From Acidobacteriaceae bacterium (GTDB lineage: Bacteria > Acidobacteriota > Terriglobia > Bryobacterales > Bryobacteraceae): 64,000 nt of DNA. Location: positions 21,374 to 85,373 of the forward strand of contig JADCJL010000181.1 in the NCBI GenBank assembly GCA_020247055.1, given 5' to 3'. Below, one piece after another: positions 1 to 8,388 of the stretch (position 1 is the stretch's first letter; each line of letters begins with the position of its first letter). A program made the position numbers and the translations under genes. Below the pieces are notes generated by a model that saw only the letters and a program-made list of their open reading frames with translations, searched no databases and was not told where the DNA came from.

Positions 1-2
1 CC

Positions 3-782
3 GTCGACGACAACCGGCCGTTCTTCTTCTACACCGTGCAGCCGCGTGATTTATGGGGTTTTCTCGTGAGCCCCGAAGGCAAGAGCGCCGACTACAAGAT
101 CAACAAAGCTGTGCCGCTGCTCTTTTCGCTGGTGGGCATCAGCCTGGTGGCGACGCTGGTGATTCTGGCGCTGCCGCCCGTGGTGCTGGGGACGAAGCTG
201 CCGCGGGAGAAGGGCGTGCTGCGCTTTCTGCTCTACTTCCTGTGCATCGGCGTGGGCTACATTCTGATTCAGGTGGCGCTCATTCAGAAGTTTGTCCTGT
301 TCCTGGGTCATCCGACGTATGCGCTGACGGTGATCATCTTCTCGATGCTGGTCTTCAGCGGCCTTGGCAGTTTCCTGAGCCGGCGGATGGTGGGAGATAA
401 CGACGGCAAGCTTGTCGGGGCACTAGCGCTGGTCAGCTTGTTTGTGCTGATTCTGGCGCTGAGCGCGGCGCCGCTGACTTCGGCGCTGGTGGGCTGGCCG
501 CTGGCGGCGAAGATGGCGCTGACGATGGCGCTGATTGCGCCGGCGGCGTTCTTCATGGGCATGCCGTTTCCGCAGGGTCTGGCGCGGCTGGAGAGCTTCC
601 ACAAGCCCTCGGTGCGGTGGGCGTGGAGCCTGAACGCGGCGGCGAGCGTACTGGGTTCGGCCGGGGCGATTTTCCTGGCGATCTACCTGGGTTTGCGCGA
701 GACGCTGCTGGTGGGCGGGCTGCTGTATCTGGGCGCGGTGGTTGTGGTTCGGAGCAGTTCGCGATATCTTCGGTCAACGTAA
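3..782 (+). CDS. Spermidine-synthase-like polytopic membrane protein, C-terminal part (5' end outside window)
   Basis: The reading frame is open from the first bases of the window, so the gene starts upstream. The visible part begins with V-D-D-N-R-P-F-F-F, which resembles the (T/D)DDRPFF word found after the spermidine-synthase-like methyltransferase fold in large bacterial membrane proteins. About six or seven hydrophobic segments follow, with an intramembrane P-F-P-Q-G-L stretch near the end. This arrangement is typical of fused SpeE-like integral membrane proteins whose substrate is unknown. The stop codon TAA directly abuts the ATG of the next gene, so the two are probably co-transcribed. 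The enzymatic half is not visible, so polyamine synthesis itself is not supported. Confidence 0.7.
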   Translation, partial: VDDNRPFFFYTVQPRDLWGFLVSPEGKSADYKINKAVPLLFSLVGISLVATLVILALPPVVLGTKLPREKGVLRFLLYFLCIGVGYILIQVALIQKFVLFLGHPTYALTVIIFSMLVFSGLGSFLSRRMVGDNDGKLVGALALVSLFVLILALSAAPLTSALVGWPLAAKMALTMALIAPAAFFMGMPFPQGLARLESFHKPSVRWAWSLNAAASVLGSAGAIFLAIYLGLRETLLVGGLLYLGAVVVVRSSSRYLRST

Positions 783-1571
783 ATGTCACTGGAATCCTTG
801 TTTTCACTGAAGGGCAAAACGGCCCTGGTAGCCGGCGCGAGCCGGGGAATTGGTTTGGCGATTGCGCGGGAGCTGGCCGCGGCGGGGGCGCATACGGTGC
901 TGGCCTCGCGGTCGATTGACAAGCTGCGGGCCGAGGCGGAGGCGCTCAACGCGGCCGGGTATTCGGCCGAGGCGGCCGAACTCGACATGGCGAGCCGCGC
1001 ATCGATTCAGGCCGTGGGCGAGGCGTGGGCGGACAAGGCCGACATCCTCGTGAACGTGGCCGGGCGCAACGTGCGGAAGCCGATGGAGACGTACTCGCGC
1101 GAGGAGTACGAGACGATCCTGCAGACCAACATCCATAGCATTTTTGAGCTGACGCAGCTGATCGGCAAAGGGATGCGCGCGCGGGGCACGGGCGGCAAGA
1201 TTATCAACATCGGCAGCCTGATGTCGACGCACGGGGTGCCGTATTTAAGCGTGTACGCGATTTCAAAGGCGGGGCTGGCGGGGTTGACGCGGGTGCTGGC
1301 GGCCGAGTGGGGTCCAAGCAATATTCAGGTGAACTGCATTGCACCGGGCTTCATCATCACCGACATCAACCGGGATATGTGGCAGCCGCCGGAGATGCAC
1401 GCCTGGCTCCAGGCGACGCAGTCGATTCCGCGGGCCGGCACGCCCGAAGATATCGCGGGCCTGGCGGTGTTTCTGGCCGCGCCGGCGTCGAACTACGTCA
1501 CGGGGCAGTGCATCGCCTCCGACGGCGGCTGGACGACAACGGCGCGCTGGCCGTTTGAACCGGCGCAGTGA
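783..1571 (+). CDS. SDR-family oxidoreductase (gluconate 5-dehydrogenase / 3-oxoacyl reductase-like)
   Basis: A 262-residue classical short-chain dehydrogenase/reductase. The cofactor-binding motif A-G-A-S-R-G-I-G lies at residues 17-24 and N-V-A-G near 91-94. The catalytic Ser is at about 145 (INIGS), with Tyr158 and Lys162 in YAISK. A P-G motif follows at the substrate loop and a C-terminal D-G-G-W closes the fold. It should be a soluble NAD(P)-dependent enzyme acting on a sugar or hydroxy acid; the closest flavour by eye is gluconate/2-keto-gluconate reductases. It starts immediately after the preceding stop codon and overlaps the next gene by four bases (GTGA), so it sits inside an operon. 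The substrate cannot be fixed from sequence, but nearby sugar-acid genes favour carbohydrate use over fatty-acid synthesis. Confidence 0.85.
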   Translation: MSLESLFSLKGKTALVAGASRGIGLAIARELAAAGAHTVLASRSIDKLRAEAEALNAAGYSAEAAELDMASRASIQAVGEAWADKADILVNVAGRNVRKPMETYSREEYETILQTNIHSIFELTQLIGKGMRARGTGGKIINIGSLMSTHGVPYLSVYAISKAGLAGLTRVLAAEWGPSNIQVNCIAPGFIITDINRDMWQPPEMHAWLQATQSIPRAGTPEDIAGLAVFLAAPASNYVTGQCIASDGGWTTTARWPFEPAQ

Positions 1572-2389
1572 CGCGGCGGCAGCTGCTCTGGGCGCTGCCG
1601 GCGGCCGGATGGGCACAGGACGTGGAGTTTCTGTGCCCGATGGATCCCGAGGTGCGGGCCAAGGGTCCGGGGCGGTGTCCGCGCTGCGGGATGCGGCTGG
1701 AAGCGGGGCTGCCGGAGCCGGTGGAGTACCGCGTCGAGATGACGACGCTGCCGGCCGAGCCGCGGGCGGGGCGGACGGTGATGCTCGCGTTCCGCGTGGT
1801 GGATCCGCGGACGGGACGGCCGGTGGTGGCCTTCAACGAGATCCACGAGAAGCTGTTTCATCTATTTGTAGTGAGCGAGGACCGGACGTTCTTCGCGCAC
1901 GAGCATCCGGAGCGGCGGGCGGACGGGGCGTTCGTGCTGCCGGTGGTGCTGCCGCGGGCGGGGATGTACCGGGTGCTGGCGGATTTTTATCCGCAGGGCG
2001 GGACGCCGCAGCTGATCGCCAAGACGGTGCTCGTGGGCGCGGGGCCGGAGGTGCGGGCGCCGGAGCCGCCCGGGAACATGGAGATCCGGTTGCGGACGGA
2101 GCCGGCCGAGCCGGTGGCCGGGCTGCGGACGATGCTGTTTTTTGATCTCGCGCCGGCCGAGGGGCTGGAGCCGTGGCTGGGCGCGTGGGGGCACCTGCTT
2201 GTCGCGAGCGAGGATCTGCTCGACATGGTGCATGTGCATCCGCGGTGGGAGTACCGGCCGGAGGTGGCGCCGACGGTACAGTTCAACGTGATTTTTCCGC
2301 GCGCCGGGCGCTACCGGCTCTGGGTGCAGATGCAGCGGAAAGGCCTTGTGAATACGCGTTGGTTTGACGTGGCGGCGCGGGCTTTATAG
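1568..2389 (+). CDS. Secreted protein with N-terminal heavy-metal-binding (CPMDP...CPxCGM) motif
   Basis: A 273-residue protein with a short signal peptide ending near A-Q (residues 16-17). A compact cysteine motif follows: C-P-M-D-P-E-V at about 23-29 and C-P-R-C-G-M at 37-42. This is the heavy-metal-binding domain often found at the start of Cu/Zn efflux proteins and some exported proteins. The remaining 220 residues look like two tandem beta-sandwich segments rich in His (FAHEHPE, MVHVHP), similar to domains of unknown function in copper-handling proteins. The GTG start is chosen because it forms a GTGA overlap with the SDR stop codon. A periplasmic metal-binding or chaperone role is inference; no enzymatic motif is visible. 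Confidence 0.7.
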   Translation: MTRRQLLWALPAAGWAQDVEFLCPMDPEVRAKGPGRCPRCGMRLEAGLPEPVEYRVEMTTLPAEPRAGRTVMLAFRVVDPRTGRPVVAFNEIHEKLFHLFVVSEDRTFFAHEHPERRADGAFVLPVVLPRAGMYRVLADFYPQGGTPQLIAKTVLVGAGPEVRAPEPPGNMEIRLRTEPAEPVAGLRTMLFFDLAPAEGLEPWLGAWGHLLVASEDLLDMVHVHPRWEYRPEVAPTVQFNVIFPRAGRYRLWVQMQRKGLVNTRWFDVAARAL

Positions 2390-2398
2390 ACTGGCGCG

Positions 2399-3613
2399 AT
2401 GGTATCGAGACGGTCCTTTCTTGCGGCGGTAGCCGGGGTGGGCGCGGCGGAGGCCGCGCTGCCGAAGATCAAGATTACGCGGGTGCGGATCTACGAGCCG
2501 CCGGGGTACAACCCGCTGTTCAACCAGAGCAACATGCTCGTGACGGTGGAGTGCGACAACGGCACGGTGGGCATTGGCGAAGGCGGTGCGAAGGATACGC
2601 TCGAGCAGTGCGCCGGTACGCTGATCGGACAGAATCCGTTCCGCATTGAGGCGCTGTGGCAGGAGATGTACATCGCCTGGTTCTATCCGCCGGGCCGCGA
2701 GAAGATCCACGCGCAGGGGGCGATGGACCTGGCGCTGTGGGACATCAAGGGCAAAACGCTGGGCCTGCCGGTGCATGAACTGCTCGGCGGGGCGGTGCGG
2801 AACCACTGCGAGTGCTACGCGACGGGCGGAGCGCCCCGGCCGCCGGGTGCGCCGCCGCTGTCGCTGCGGGACCGGGCGCGGGCGACCATGGACGCCGGCT
2901 ACCGGGCGTTTCGCATGGGGGCGGCCGACACGCCGTCGAACACCACGTTCAACACGCACGAACGGGTGCGGAAGGTGGCGCGCGACTGCAAAGAGGTGCG
3001 CGAGGGCGTGGGGCCGGACGGCGACTGGTGCATCGACCTGCATCAGCGGTTTGATTATGCCGACGCGCTGCGGGCGTGCCGTCTGATGGAGGAGTTTGAG
3101 CCTTACTTTGTCGAAGACCCGGTGCGCGATGAGCATGCGCATCAGGACCTCCCGAAGCTGCGGCAGATGACCTCGGTGCCGCTGACGCACGGCGAGGAGT
3201 GGGGGCAGCGGTGGGACTTCCACAAGCTCGTCGAGAACCACGACATCGACTACATCCGGGCGACGCTGCCGAACGTGGGCGGGATTACGGAGATGATGAA
3301 GATCGCGGCGATTTGCGAGACGCACGCGGTGGGGATTATTCCGCACTTTACGGGGCCGGTGGCGACGGCGGCGCTGGTGAACTGCCTGTCGACGTTCCCC
3401 GGGACGGTGATCATGGAGTACAACTACGGCGGGCGGCCGATTCCGCATCTTCCCGAGTGCCTGGACTTCAAAGACGGCAAGGCGTACCGGAACGACCGGC
3501 CGGGGCTGGGAGTGACGGCCGATTTGTCGAAGTGCAAGCTGATTGGCGAGGTGACGCAGCCGGGGCGGAAGAACGTCTATTTCCGGCCGGACGGCTCGCT
3601 GACGCACTGGTAG
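2399..3613 (+). CDS. Exported mandelate racemase/muconate lactonizing-family (enolase superfamily) acid-sugar dehydratase-like protein
   Basis: A 404-residue enolase-superfamily member. It starts with a twin-arginine-like leader (S-R-R-S-F-L, residues 3-8) and an Ala-rich h-region. The capping domain spans about 25-140 and the TIM barrel follows. Predicted Mg ligands are Asp213, Glu239 and Glu266. The D-x-H pair (Asp213/His215) and His316 in I-P-H-F-T-G-P resemble the galactonate/mannonate dehydratase subgroup, which dehydrates acid sugars by His-mediated proton abstraction. Folded export through Tat would be logical for a metalloenzyme. It is followed 10 bases later by a serine hydrolase. 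The exact substrate is unknown; the family also contains racemases and cycloisomerases. Confidence 0.85.
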   Translation: MVSRRSFLAAVAGVGAAEAALPKIKITRVRIYEPPGYNPLFNQSNMLVTVECDNGTVGIGEGGAKDTLEQCAGTLIGQNPFRIEALWQEMYIAWFYPPGREKIHAQGAMDLALWDIKGKTLGLPVHELLGGAVRNHCECYATGGAPRPPGAPPLSLRDRARATMDAGYRAFRMGAADTPSNTTFNTHERVRKVARDCKEVREGVGPDGDWCIDLHQRFDYADALRACRLMEEFEPYFVEDPVRDEHAHQDLPKLRQMTSVPLTHGEEWGQRWDFHKLVENHDIDYIRATLPNVGGITEMMKIAAICETHAVGIIPHFTGPVATAALVNCLSTFPGTVIMEYNYGGRPIPHLPECLDFKDGKAYRNDRPGLGVTADLSKCKLIGEVTQPGRKNVYFRPDGSLTHW

Positions 3614-3623
3614 GAGGAGAGCG

Positions 3624-4619
3624 ATGTGGACACGACGGGCCTTGTTGGCCGCGGCGCTGCCGCCGGCGAAGATGAATGACGCGGTGAAGCCGCTGGCCGA
3701 GGCGGTGGCCGCGGGGCAGCTGCGCGCGGCGGTACTGCGGGTGACGCAGGGCGACGGCGTCTACGAGAGGGCCTTCGGAGCGGCGACCCCGGCGTCGCCG
3801 TTTCTGATTGCGTCGATCACCAAGCCGATGACGGCGGCGGCGGTGATGACGGTGGTGGAGGCGGGCAAGCTGCCATTGGACGCGCCGGCGGCGAAGCTGC
3901 TGCCGGGGTTCGATGGGCGGATCACGCTGCGGCAGATGCTCTCGCACACTTCCGGGCTGCCGGACATGCTGCCCGAAAATATTGAGCTGCGGAAGCGGAA
4001 CGCGCCGCTGCGCGAATGGGCGAAGCTGGCAATGAAGACGCCGCTGCTGTTTGCGCCGGGCGAGAAGGTGAGCTACCAGAGCATGGGGATTCTGCTGGCG
4101 GCGACGATGGCGGAGCTCGTATCCGGCGTGGCGATGCCGAAGCTGCTCGAGCAGCGGATCTACGGGCCGCTGGGGATGAAGGATACGTATCTGGGGCTGG
4201 GGCGGTACCGGCTCGAGGAGACGGTGCAGAATCAGACCGAGCACGCGGATCCGGTGGGGGAGAAGCACTGGGATTGGAATAGTCGGTATTGGCGGACGCT
4301 GGCCGCGCCGTGGGGCGGGGCGCACTCGACGGCGGCGGACATTACGAAACTGCTGCGGTACTTTATGAAGCCGGGCCCGGGGCCGTTGCGGCCGGAGACG
4401 GCGAAGCAGATGGTGACGGCGCAGAGTGCGCAGTACGGACTGGGTTGGCGGTTGACGCCGGGACAGTTCGGGCACGGGGGATCGACGGGGACGCTGTGCT
4501 GGGCGCATCCGGGGAGGGACGTGACGTTTGTGCTGCTGACGAGTCTGCCGGCGCGGGTGTCGCAGAAGACGATTCTTGATCCGGTGTCGAAGGCGGTGCA
4601 GGGGGCGCTGCTGGGTTAG
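3624..4619 (+). CDS. Serine hydrolase, class C beta-lactamase/penicillin-binding-like family
   Basis: A 331-residue protein with a short leader and the three classical motifs of the serine beta-lactamase/DD-peptidase fold. S-I-T-K (Ser64, Lys67) provides the nucleophile and base, Y-Q-S at 151-153 matches Y-x-N/S, and H-G-G at 284-286 replaces K-T-G as in class C-like esterases. Such proteins are usually esterases, D-aminopeptidases or peptidoglycan-acting hydrolases rather than true lactamases. An AGGAGG-type ribosome binding site lies six bases before the ATG. The stop codon directly abuts that of the convergent CehA-like gene, with no base between them. Confidence 0.85.
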   Translation: MWTRRALLAAALPPAKMNDAVKPLAEAVAAGQLRAAVLRVTQGDGVYERAFGAATPASPFLIASITKPMTAAAVMTVVEAGKLPLDAPAAKLLPGFDGRITLRQMLSHTSGLPDMLPENIELRKRNAPLREWAKLAMKTPLLFAPGEKVSYQSMGILLAATMAELVSGVAMPKLLEQRIYGPLGMKDTYLGLGRYRLEETVQNQTEHADPVGEKHWDWNSRYWRTLAAPWGGAHSTAADITKLLRYFMKPGPGPLRPETAKQMVTAQSAQYGLGWRLTPGQFGHGGSTGTLCWAHPGRDVTFVLLTSLPARVSQKTILDPVSKAVQGALLG

Positions 4620-5855
4620 CTACCAGCCGACGGGCTGGGTCCAGGCGCGTTTGGTGGGGAACTCGTCGCTGGGGACGGCGGGTTTTCCGGTGGACGTGAC
4701 GACGGCGCGGACGTAGCGTTCGCCCGGCTTGAGCGTGTAGGCCGGGGTGAGGCCCTTCACCTCGGCGAGGAGCTCGCCGGCGGTGCCTTGGCGGCGGACG
4801 CCCACAAAACGCGTCGTGAACTCCTCTCCCGCCACCGGTTCAATGCGGAGGCTCAGGCGGCGCTCGGCGGGCGAGTAGGCCACCTCCGTCAACGTGACGC
4901 CGGTGGAGGAGTAGAAGTCGCCGGCGCGGAGAGCGCGGACGATGGAGTCGGCGCTGAGATGCGGGGCGCGGACCATTACCCAGGCGCGGCCGGGGAGGGC
5001 GCGGGTCTTGTTACCGTGGTGTTCGTGGGTGTCGTCGGTGGCGAGGCCGTAGAGCGGCGGCGCGTCATAGCGGGTGAGGCGGAGGGCGTTGGCGATGTCC
5101 CACAGGGCATCCGTACTCGGGCGCTGCGCGTCGCCGGGGTCGTTGTCGTTGTCGACGCCGTTCCACACCTCGAAGAAGCGCTCCTGCACGACGCTGGCGA
5201 GATCTTCGGCGGTGATGCCCCATTTGTAGTTGGGGTGATTGACATGGAGCAGCACCTCGCGGCCGGTGCGGGCGGCGTACTCTTCGACCTGTTCGAGATT
5301 GCGGACCATGCTTTCGGCGATGGTGGCGCCGCGGCGGAAACTAAGCGAGGCGGCGAGGTTGGTGGCATTCATGTGCAGCGAGCGGCCGTCGCCGGCCGTG
5401 CCGGTGAGTTCGACCGAGGGGATCAGGAGAAACCGCCGCGGTTCGTCGACCATGGCGCGGACCTCGTCGAGGGTCTTCAGGCGGATCTCCTCGCTGCCGT
5501 CGGCAGCCTGGCCGCGGGACTCGACCCAGCGGGGGCCGAAGCGGGCACGGTAGGCGGCGACGGCATCGACACCGGCGCGGCGGTTGATGGCGCGCGAGGG
5601 CATCCAGCGTTCGGACTGAGCGAACACATTGTGCTCGGAGAGGGCGAGAAAGTGGTAGCCGTGGTCGCGATACCAGGCGGCGACCATGTCGGGGAAGCCG
5701 TCACCATCGGACCAGAGCGTGTGGGTGTGGAGGTTGCCTTTCCACCATCGCAGGCCAGCGGCGGGTTCCGGGCGGGGGGCCTGCGCGGCGGCGAAGCCGA
5801 GCAGGAGCGCGGCCGCGGCGCAGGCGCCGGCGCGGAGGAGGAGCAGCGAGGGCAT
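4620..5855 (-). CDS. CehA/McbA-family metallohydrolase (PHP domain), secreted
   Basis: A 411-residue protein with a clear signal peptide (Leu/Ala-rich, ending near A-A-A-Q at 22-25). The PHP signature H-T-H (His43, His45) followed by S-D-G is the first metal-binding motif. Later S-E-H-N, N-H-P-N and D-D-T-H-E-H-H supply the remaining ligands expected of a PHP phosphoesterase or amidohydrolase-like site. The CehA/McbA branch includes carbaryl hydrolases but is mostly uncharacterised. It starts four bases after the stop of the upstream hydrolase-DUF1080 gene on the same strand, so the two are probably one unit. The substrate is unknown. Confidence 0.8.
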   Translation of the reverse strand: MPSLLLLRAGACAAAALLLGFAAAQAPRPEPAAGLRWWKGNLHTHTLWSDGDGFPDMVAAWYRDHGYHFLALSEHNVFAQSERWMPSRAINRRAGVDAVAAYRARFGPRWVESRGQAADGSEEIRLKTLDEVRAMVDEPRRFLLIPSVELTGTAGDGRSLHMNATNLAASLSFRRGATIAESMVRNLEQVEEYAARTGREVLLHVNHPNYKWGITAEDLASVVQERFFEVWNGVDNDNDPGDAQRPSTDALWDIANALRLTRYDAPPLYGLATDDTHEHHGNKTRALPGRAWVMVRAPHLSADSIVRALRAGDFYSSTGVTLTEVAYSPAERRLSLRIEPVAGEEFTTRFVGVRRQGTAGELLAEVKGLTPAYTLKPGERYVRAVVTSTGKPAVPSDEFPTKRAWTQPVGW

Positions 5856-5859
5856 GGCC

Positions 5860-7653
5860 CTATTGTTTCAGACGGAGGTTGCGGTACTCCACCTTCATGG
5901 GCGGGCCGACGTGGACCTGGACGCCGATCAGGCCCTGCGTGGCGCGGCCGACGGGGTCGTCGTCGATGACCATGCTCATCAACTGGCCGTTGATCAGGTG
6001 GATGAGGGTGTTGCCGCGGGCGATGATGTGGACGCTGTTCCAGCCGGGGGTGAGGTGCTCTTTGGGGTCGGCGTGCGTGGCGACGATCTGGGGTTTGCGG
6101 TCGCCGAGGACGCGGGTGGTTTGGCCGCGGAGGGCGAGGAAGAGGCGGCCGCGCTCTTCGTAGTTCTGGCCGGTGTAGGCCTGTTTGCCGTCGATGTCGC
6201 ACTGGTAGCCGCGGAGGGCGTAGGGGCGGTCGGGCAGGAGGCTGCTGCGGTAGTTGATGCCGGAGTTGCCGCCGGCGGTGATGCGGTAGTCGAGTTTGAG
6301 TTCGAAGTCTTTGGGTTGGCCGCCGCGCCAGATGAGGAAGGTGTTGTTTTTGAGCAGCGTTTCCGGGGTGACTTCGCCGACGATGGCGCCGTCTTCGACG
6401 CGCCAGTACTTGGGGTCGCCGTCCCAGCCGGCGAGGGTCTTGCCGTCAAATTGCGAAACGAAGCCAAGCTCGTCGGCCGGGGAGGGGGCGGGTTCGGGGC
6501 GGTCGCTCTGCTTGGGGACGTGGGCGACGGGGGCGGGGGTGAGGCAGCTTTGCTGGACGCCGACGGCCCAGCGGCGCTGGAAGCCTTTGAGCTTGCCGTC
6601 GAGATAGGCGCGGCGGGATTCGTCGCCTTTCAAGTGGAGATCGAGGAAGGCGGAGACGAAGTGCTGGTTGATGGCGTTGAGGCGGTCTTTGCGCCAGACG
6701 GGTTCGTCGAAGCTCTCTTTGGTGGCGAAGTCTAGCGGGAGGGCAGGCGGGGGGTTGCCGCCGATGTTGTGGCGGGCGCCTTCGTAGACGAGGAGGCAGC
6801 GGGGGGAGTTGACGGCCTGATAGTAGGCCTTGCGGACGCCTTGTTCGAAGCCGGAGATGTCGTCCTGGTCGCCGGCGAGGAAGAGGGCGGGGACTTTGAT
6901 GTTGGCGAGGGCGGCGGGGGTCCAGAGGCTGACGGGGGGCTGGGCGCCCCAGGGGGCGATGGCGACGACGGCCTTCAGATTCGGGTTGGGTTCGTTTCGC
7001 AATTTGGCACCGGGCGGGGTGCGGGTGGGGAGGGCGCCGGCGGAGATGAGGGCGCCGTAGCCGCCCATGGAGTAGCCGATGATGGCGACGCGGGAGGGGT
7101 CGATGTTGGGTTGGGAGGCCGAGAGGGATTCGATGGTGAAGTGCTGGTCGTTCGAGCGGTTGGCGAGGGTGGAGGGGAAGGGCTTGACCTGGCCGAAGAC
7201 GGAGTCGGTATGGTCGATGGCGGCGACGACGTAGCCTTTCGAGGCGAGGTTTTCGGTGAGGTAGGACAGGAACGTGCGGGAGCCGGGGTAGCCGTGGGAG
7301 ACGATGACGAGGGGGAAGCGCTGGTTGGGAAGCGGGGCGGCGTTGCGGAGGGCTTTGCCGTCGATGGTGAAGGGCCGGGGGTTGCGGCCGGGGAGGGTGC
7401 TTTCATAGACCGTGCGGGCTTCGGCGGCGGCGGGGAGGAGGGCCGGGTACCAGAGTTCGACTTTGAGGGGGCGGTCGAGGAGGGGGGCCTGGTTGGTTTC
7501 CTTGTTGAAAGCGAGGACGTCGGGTTGGGCGGGGTTGACGAGGTCGAGGGTGCGGACGCCGACGGGGTGGGGACCCCAGGCGGCGAGTTCCGGGCTATCG
7601 ACGCCGGGGACGCTGAAGAAGGCTTGGAGGAAGGCGAGCAGGAGGACGGACAT
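5860..7653 (-). CDS. Two-domain secreted protein: alpha/beta-hydrolase fused to DUF1080 (3-keto-disaccharide hydrolase-like)
   Basis: A 597-residue protein with a short N-terminal hydrophobic leader. Residues of about 60-375 form an alpha/beta-hydrolase of the dienelactone hydrolase/PAF-acetylhydrolase type. It has an oxyanion S-H-G-Y-P-G near 119-124, nucleophile elbow G-Y-S-M-G-G (Ser195), Asp near 262-265 (G-D-Q-D-D) and His295 (A-R-H-N). Residues of about 398-597 form a DUF1080 domain, a concanavalin-like jelly roll seen in 3-keto-glycoside hydrolases, with the typical L-F-D-G-K-T-L-like opening and N-S-G-I core. The linker and one hydrolase loop each carry a copy of a short interspersed DNA word (see repeats at 6447 and 6986). 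The fusion suggests an esterase acting on a carbohydrate substrate bound by DUF1080; this is inference. Confidence 0.85.
   Translation of the reverse strand: MSVLLLAFLQAFFSVPGVDSPELAAWGPHPVGVRTLDLVNPAQPDVLAFNKETNQAPLLDRPLKVELWYPALLPAAAEARTVYESTLPGRNPRPFTIDGKALRNAAPLPNQRFPLVIVSHGYPGSRTFLSYLTENLASKGYVVAAIDHTDSVFGQVKPFPSTLANRSNDQHFTIESLSASQPNIDPSRVAIIGYSMGGYGALISAGALPTRTPPGAKLRNEPNPNLKAVVAIAPWGAQPPVSLWTPAALANIKVPALFLAGDQDDISGFEQGVRKAYYQAVNSPRCLLVYEGARHNIGGNPPPALPLDFATKESFDEPVWRKDRLNAINQHFVSAFLDLHLKGDESRRAYLDGKLKGFQRRWAVGVQQSCLTPAPVAHVPKQSDRPEPAPSPADELGFVSQFDGKTLAGWDGDPKYWRVEDGAIVGEVTPETLLKNNTFLIWRGGQPKDFELKLDYRITAGGNSGINYRSSLLPDRPYALRGYQCDIDGKQAYTGQNYEERGRLFLALRGQTTRVLGDRKPQIVATHADPKEHLTPGWNSVHIIARGNTLIHLINGQLMSMVIDDDPVGRATQGLIGVQVHVGPPMKVEYRNLRLKQ
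6447..6467 (-). repeat. Short interspersed repeat, copy 1 (core TTGCGAAACGAAGCCAA on + strand)
   Basis: A 21-base copy lying in the linker between the hydrolase and DUF1080 domains of the 5860-7653 gene, where it encodes G-F-V-S-Q-F-D. It is nearly identical, in inverted orientation, to the copy at 6986-7007 in the same gene. Orientation minus means the TTCGTTTCGCAATTTG form reads on the minus strand. Confidence 0.6.
6986..7007 (+). repeat. Short interspersed repeat, copy 2 (core TTCGTTTCGCAATTTG)
   Basis: A 22-base copy reading TTGGG followed by TTCGTTTCGCAATTTGG on the + strand. It is embedded in the hydrolase domain of the minus-strand gene, where it encodes K-L-R-N-E-P-N. It is inverted relative to copy 1, about 540 bases away, with one internal mismatch (G/C at the sixth position of the shared 20 bases). 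Confidence 0.6.
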
Positions 7654-7680
7654 CCCGCTAGCTTACCCGATGGGCGGGGG

Positions 7681-8388
7681 TCAGTAGCCGAGGAACAGGA
7701 GTAAGAGGGCGACGTAGTAGGCCGGGCCGATGACGTAGGCGGAGACCTGCCAGGCGATCAGCATACCGAAGATCTGATAGGCGCCCATGGTCATCTGCCA
7801 TTCGCGGAGCTTGGCGGCCATGGACTCGGGCAGGACGAGGCCGATGGCGGTGAAGCCGTCGAGCGGGGGAAGGGGTATGAGGTTGAAGACGCCGAGCAGG
7901 ATGTTGAGCGCGAACATGATGCTGAGCAGGGTGGCGATGGCTTCGGTCGCGGCGGGGGCGCTATCGGCGGCCTGGATGATGTCGGTGAAGCGCATGGTTG
8001 TGCCGGGGCGGAAGAGGCCGGCGAGGAGGCCCACACGGATGAGGACGGCGGCGATGGCGGCGAGGATGAAGTTGGCGACGGGGCCGGCGAGGGACATCCA
8101 GGCGGCGCGGCGGGGGTAGCGCATGGCCCAGTAGGGATCGTAGGGGGCGCTGGCCCAGCCCATCATCCAGCCGTTCATGAAGAAGGTGAGCCAGGGGAAG
8201 ACGAGCATGCCGAAGGGCTCGCGCTGCATGTGGGGCAGGGGGCTGAGGGTGACCTGGCCGAAGTGGTAGGCGGTTTTGTCGCCGCCGCGGAGGGCCATCC
8301 AGGCGTGGGCGGCTTCGTGGGCGGTGGCCGAAAGCAGGAAGACGACGAACCAGATGACGCCGACGGCGATGAGCTGAGGATCAAACAT
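7681..8388 (-). CDS. Site-2 protease family membrane metalloprotease (peptidase M50)
   Basis: A 235-residue polytopic protein with zinc motif H-E-A-A-H at 24-28 in the first conserved helix and N-L-I-P-L-P-P-L-D-G near the C-terminal third, the NPxPPLDG motif holding the Asp zinc ligand. These two motifs define M50/S2P intramembrane proteases. No PDZ domain is present, so this is the small group like SpoIVFB/Rip-type enzymes. The frame is open further upstream, but the Met at 8388 precedes the first natural transmembrane helix and overlaps the end of the upstream MFS gene by eight bases, so it is the chosen start. The target substrate is unknown. Confidence 0.85.
   Translation of the reverse strand: MFDPQLIAVGVIWFVVFLLSATAHEAAHAWMALRGGDKTAYHFGQVTLSPLPHMQREPFGMLVFPWLTFFMNGWMMGWASAPYDPYWAMRYPRRAAWMSLAGPVANFILAAIAAVLIRVGLLAGLFRPGTTMRFTDIIQAADSAPAATEAIATLLSIMFALNILLGVFNLIPLPPLDGFTAIGLVLPESMAAKLREWQMTMGAYQIFGMLIAWQVSAYVIGPAYYVALLLLFLGY

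Noticed and set aside
2384..3607. A 407-codon minus-strand open frame opposite the enolase-family gene
   Set aside because: Arg/Pro/His-rich shadow; the plus strand has the enolase metal ligands and leader.
3624..4619. Antibiotic-resistance beta-lactamase
   Set aside because: Motifs fit the broad serine hydrolase/DD-peptidase-like family (S-I-T-K, Y-Q-S, H-G-G); nothing specifically supports lactam hydrolysis.
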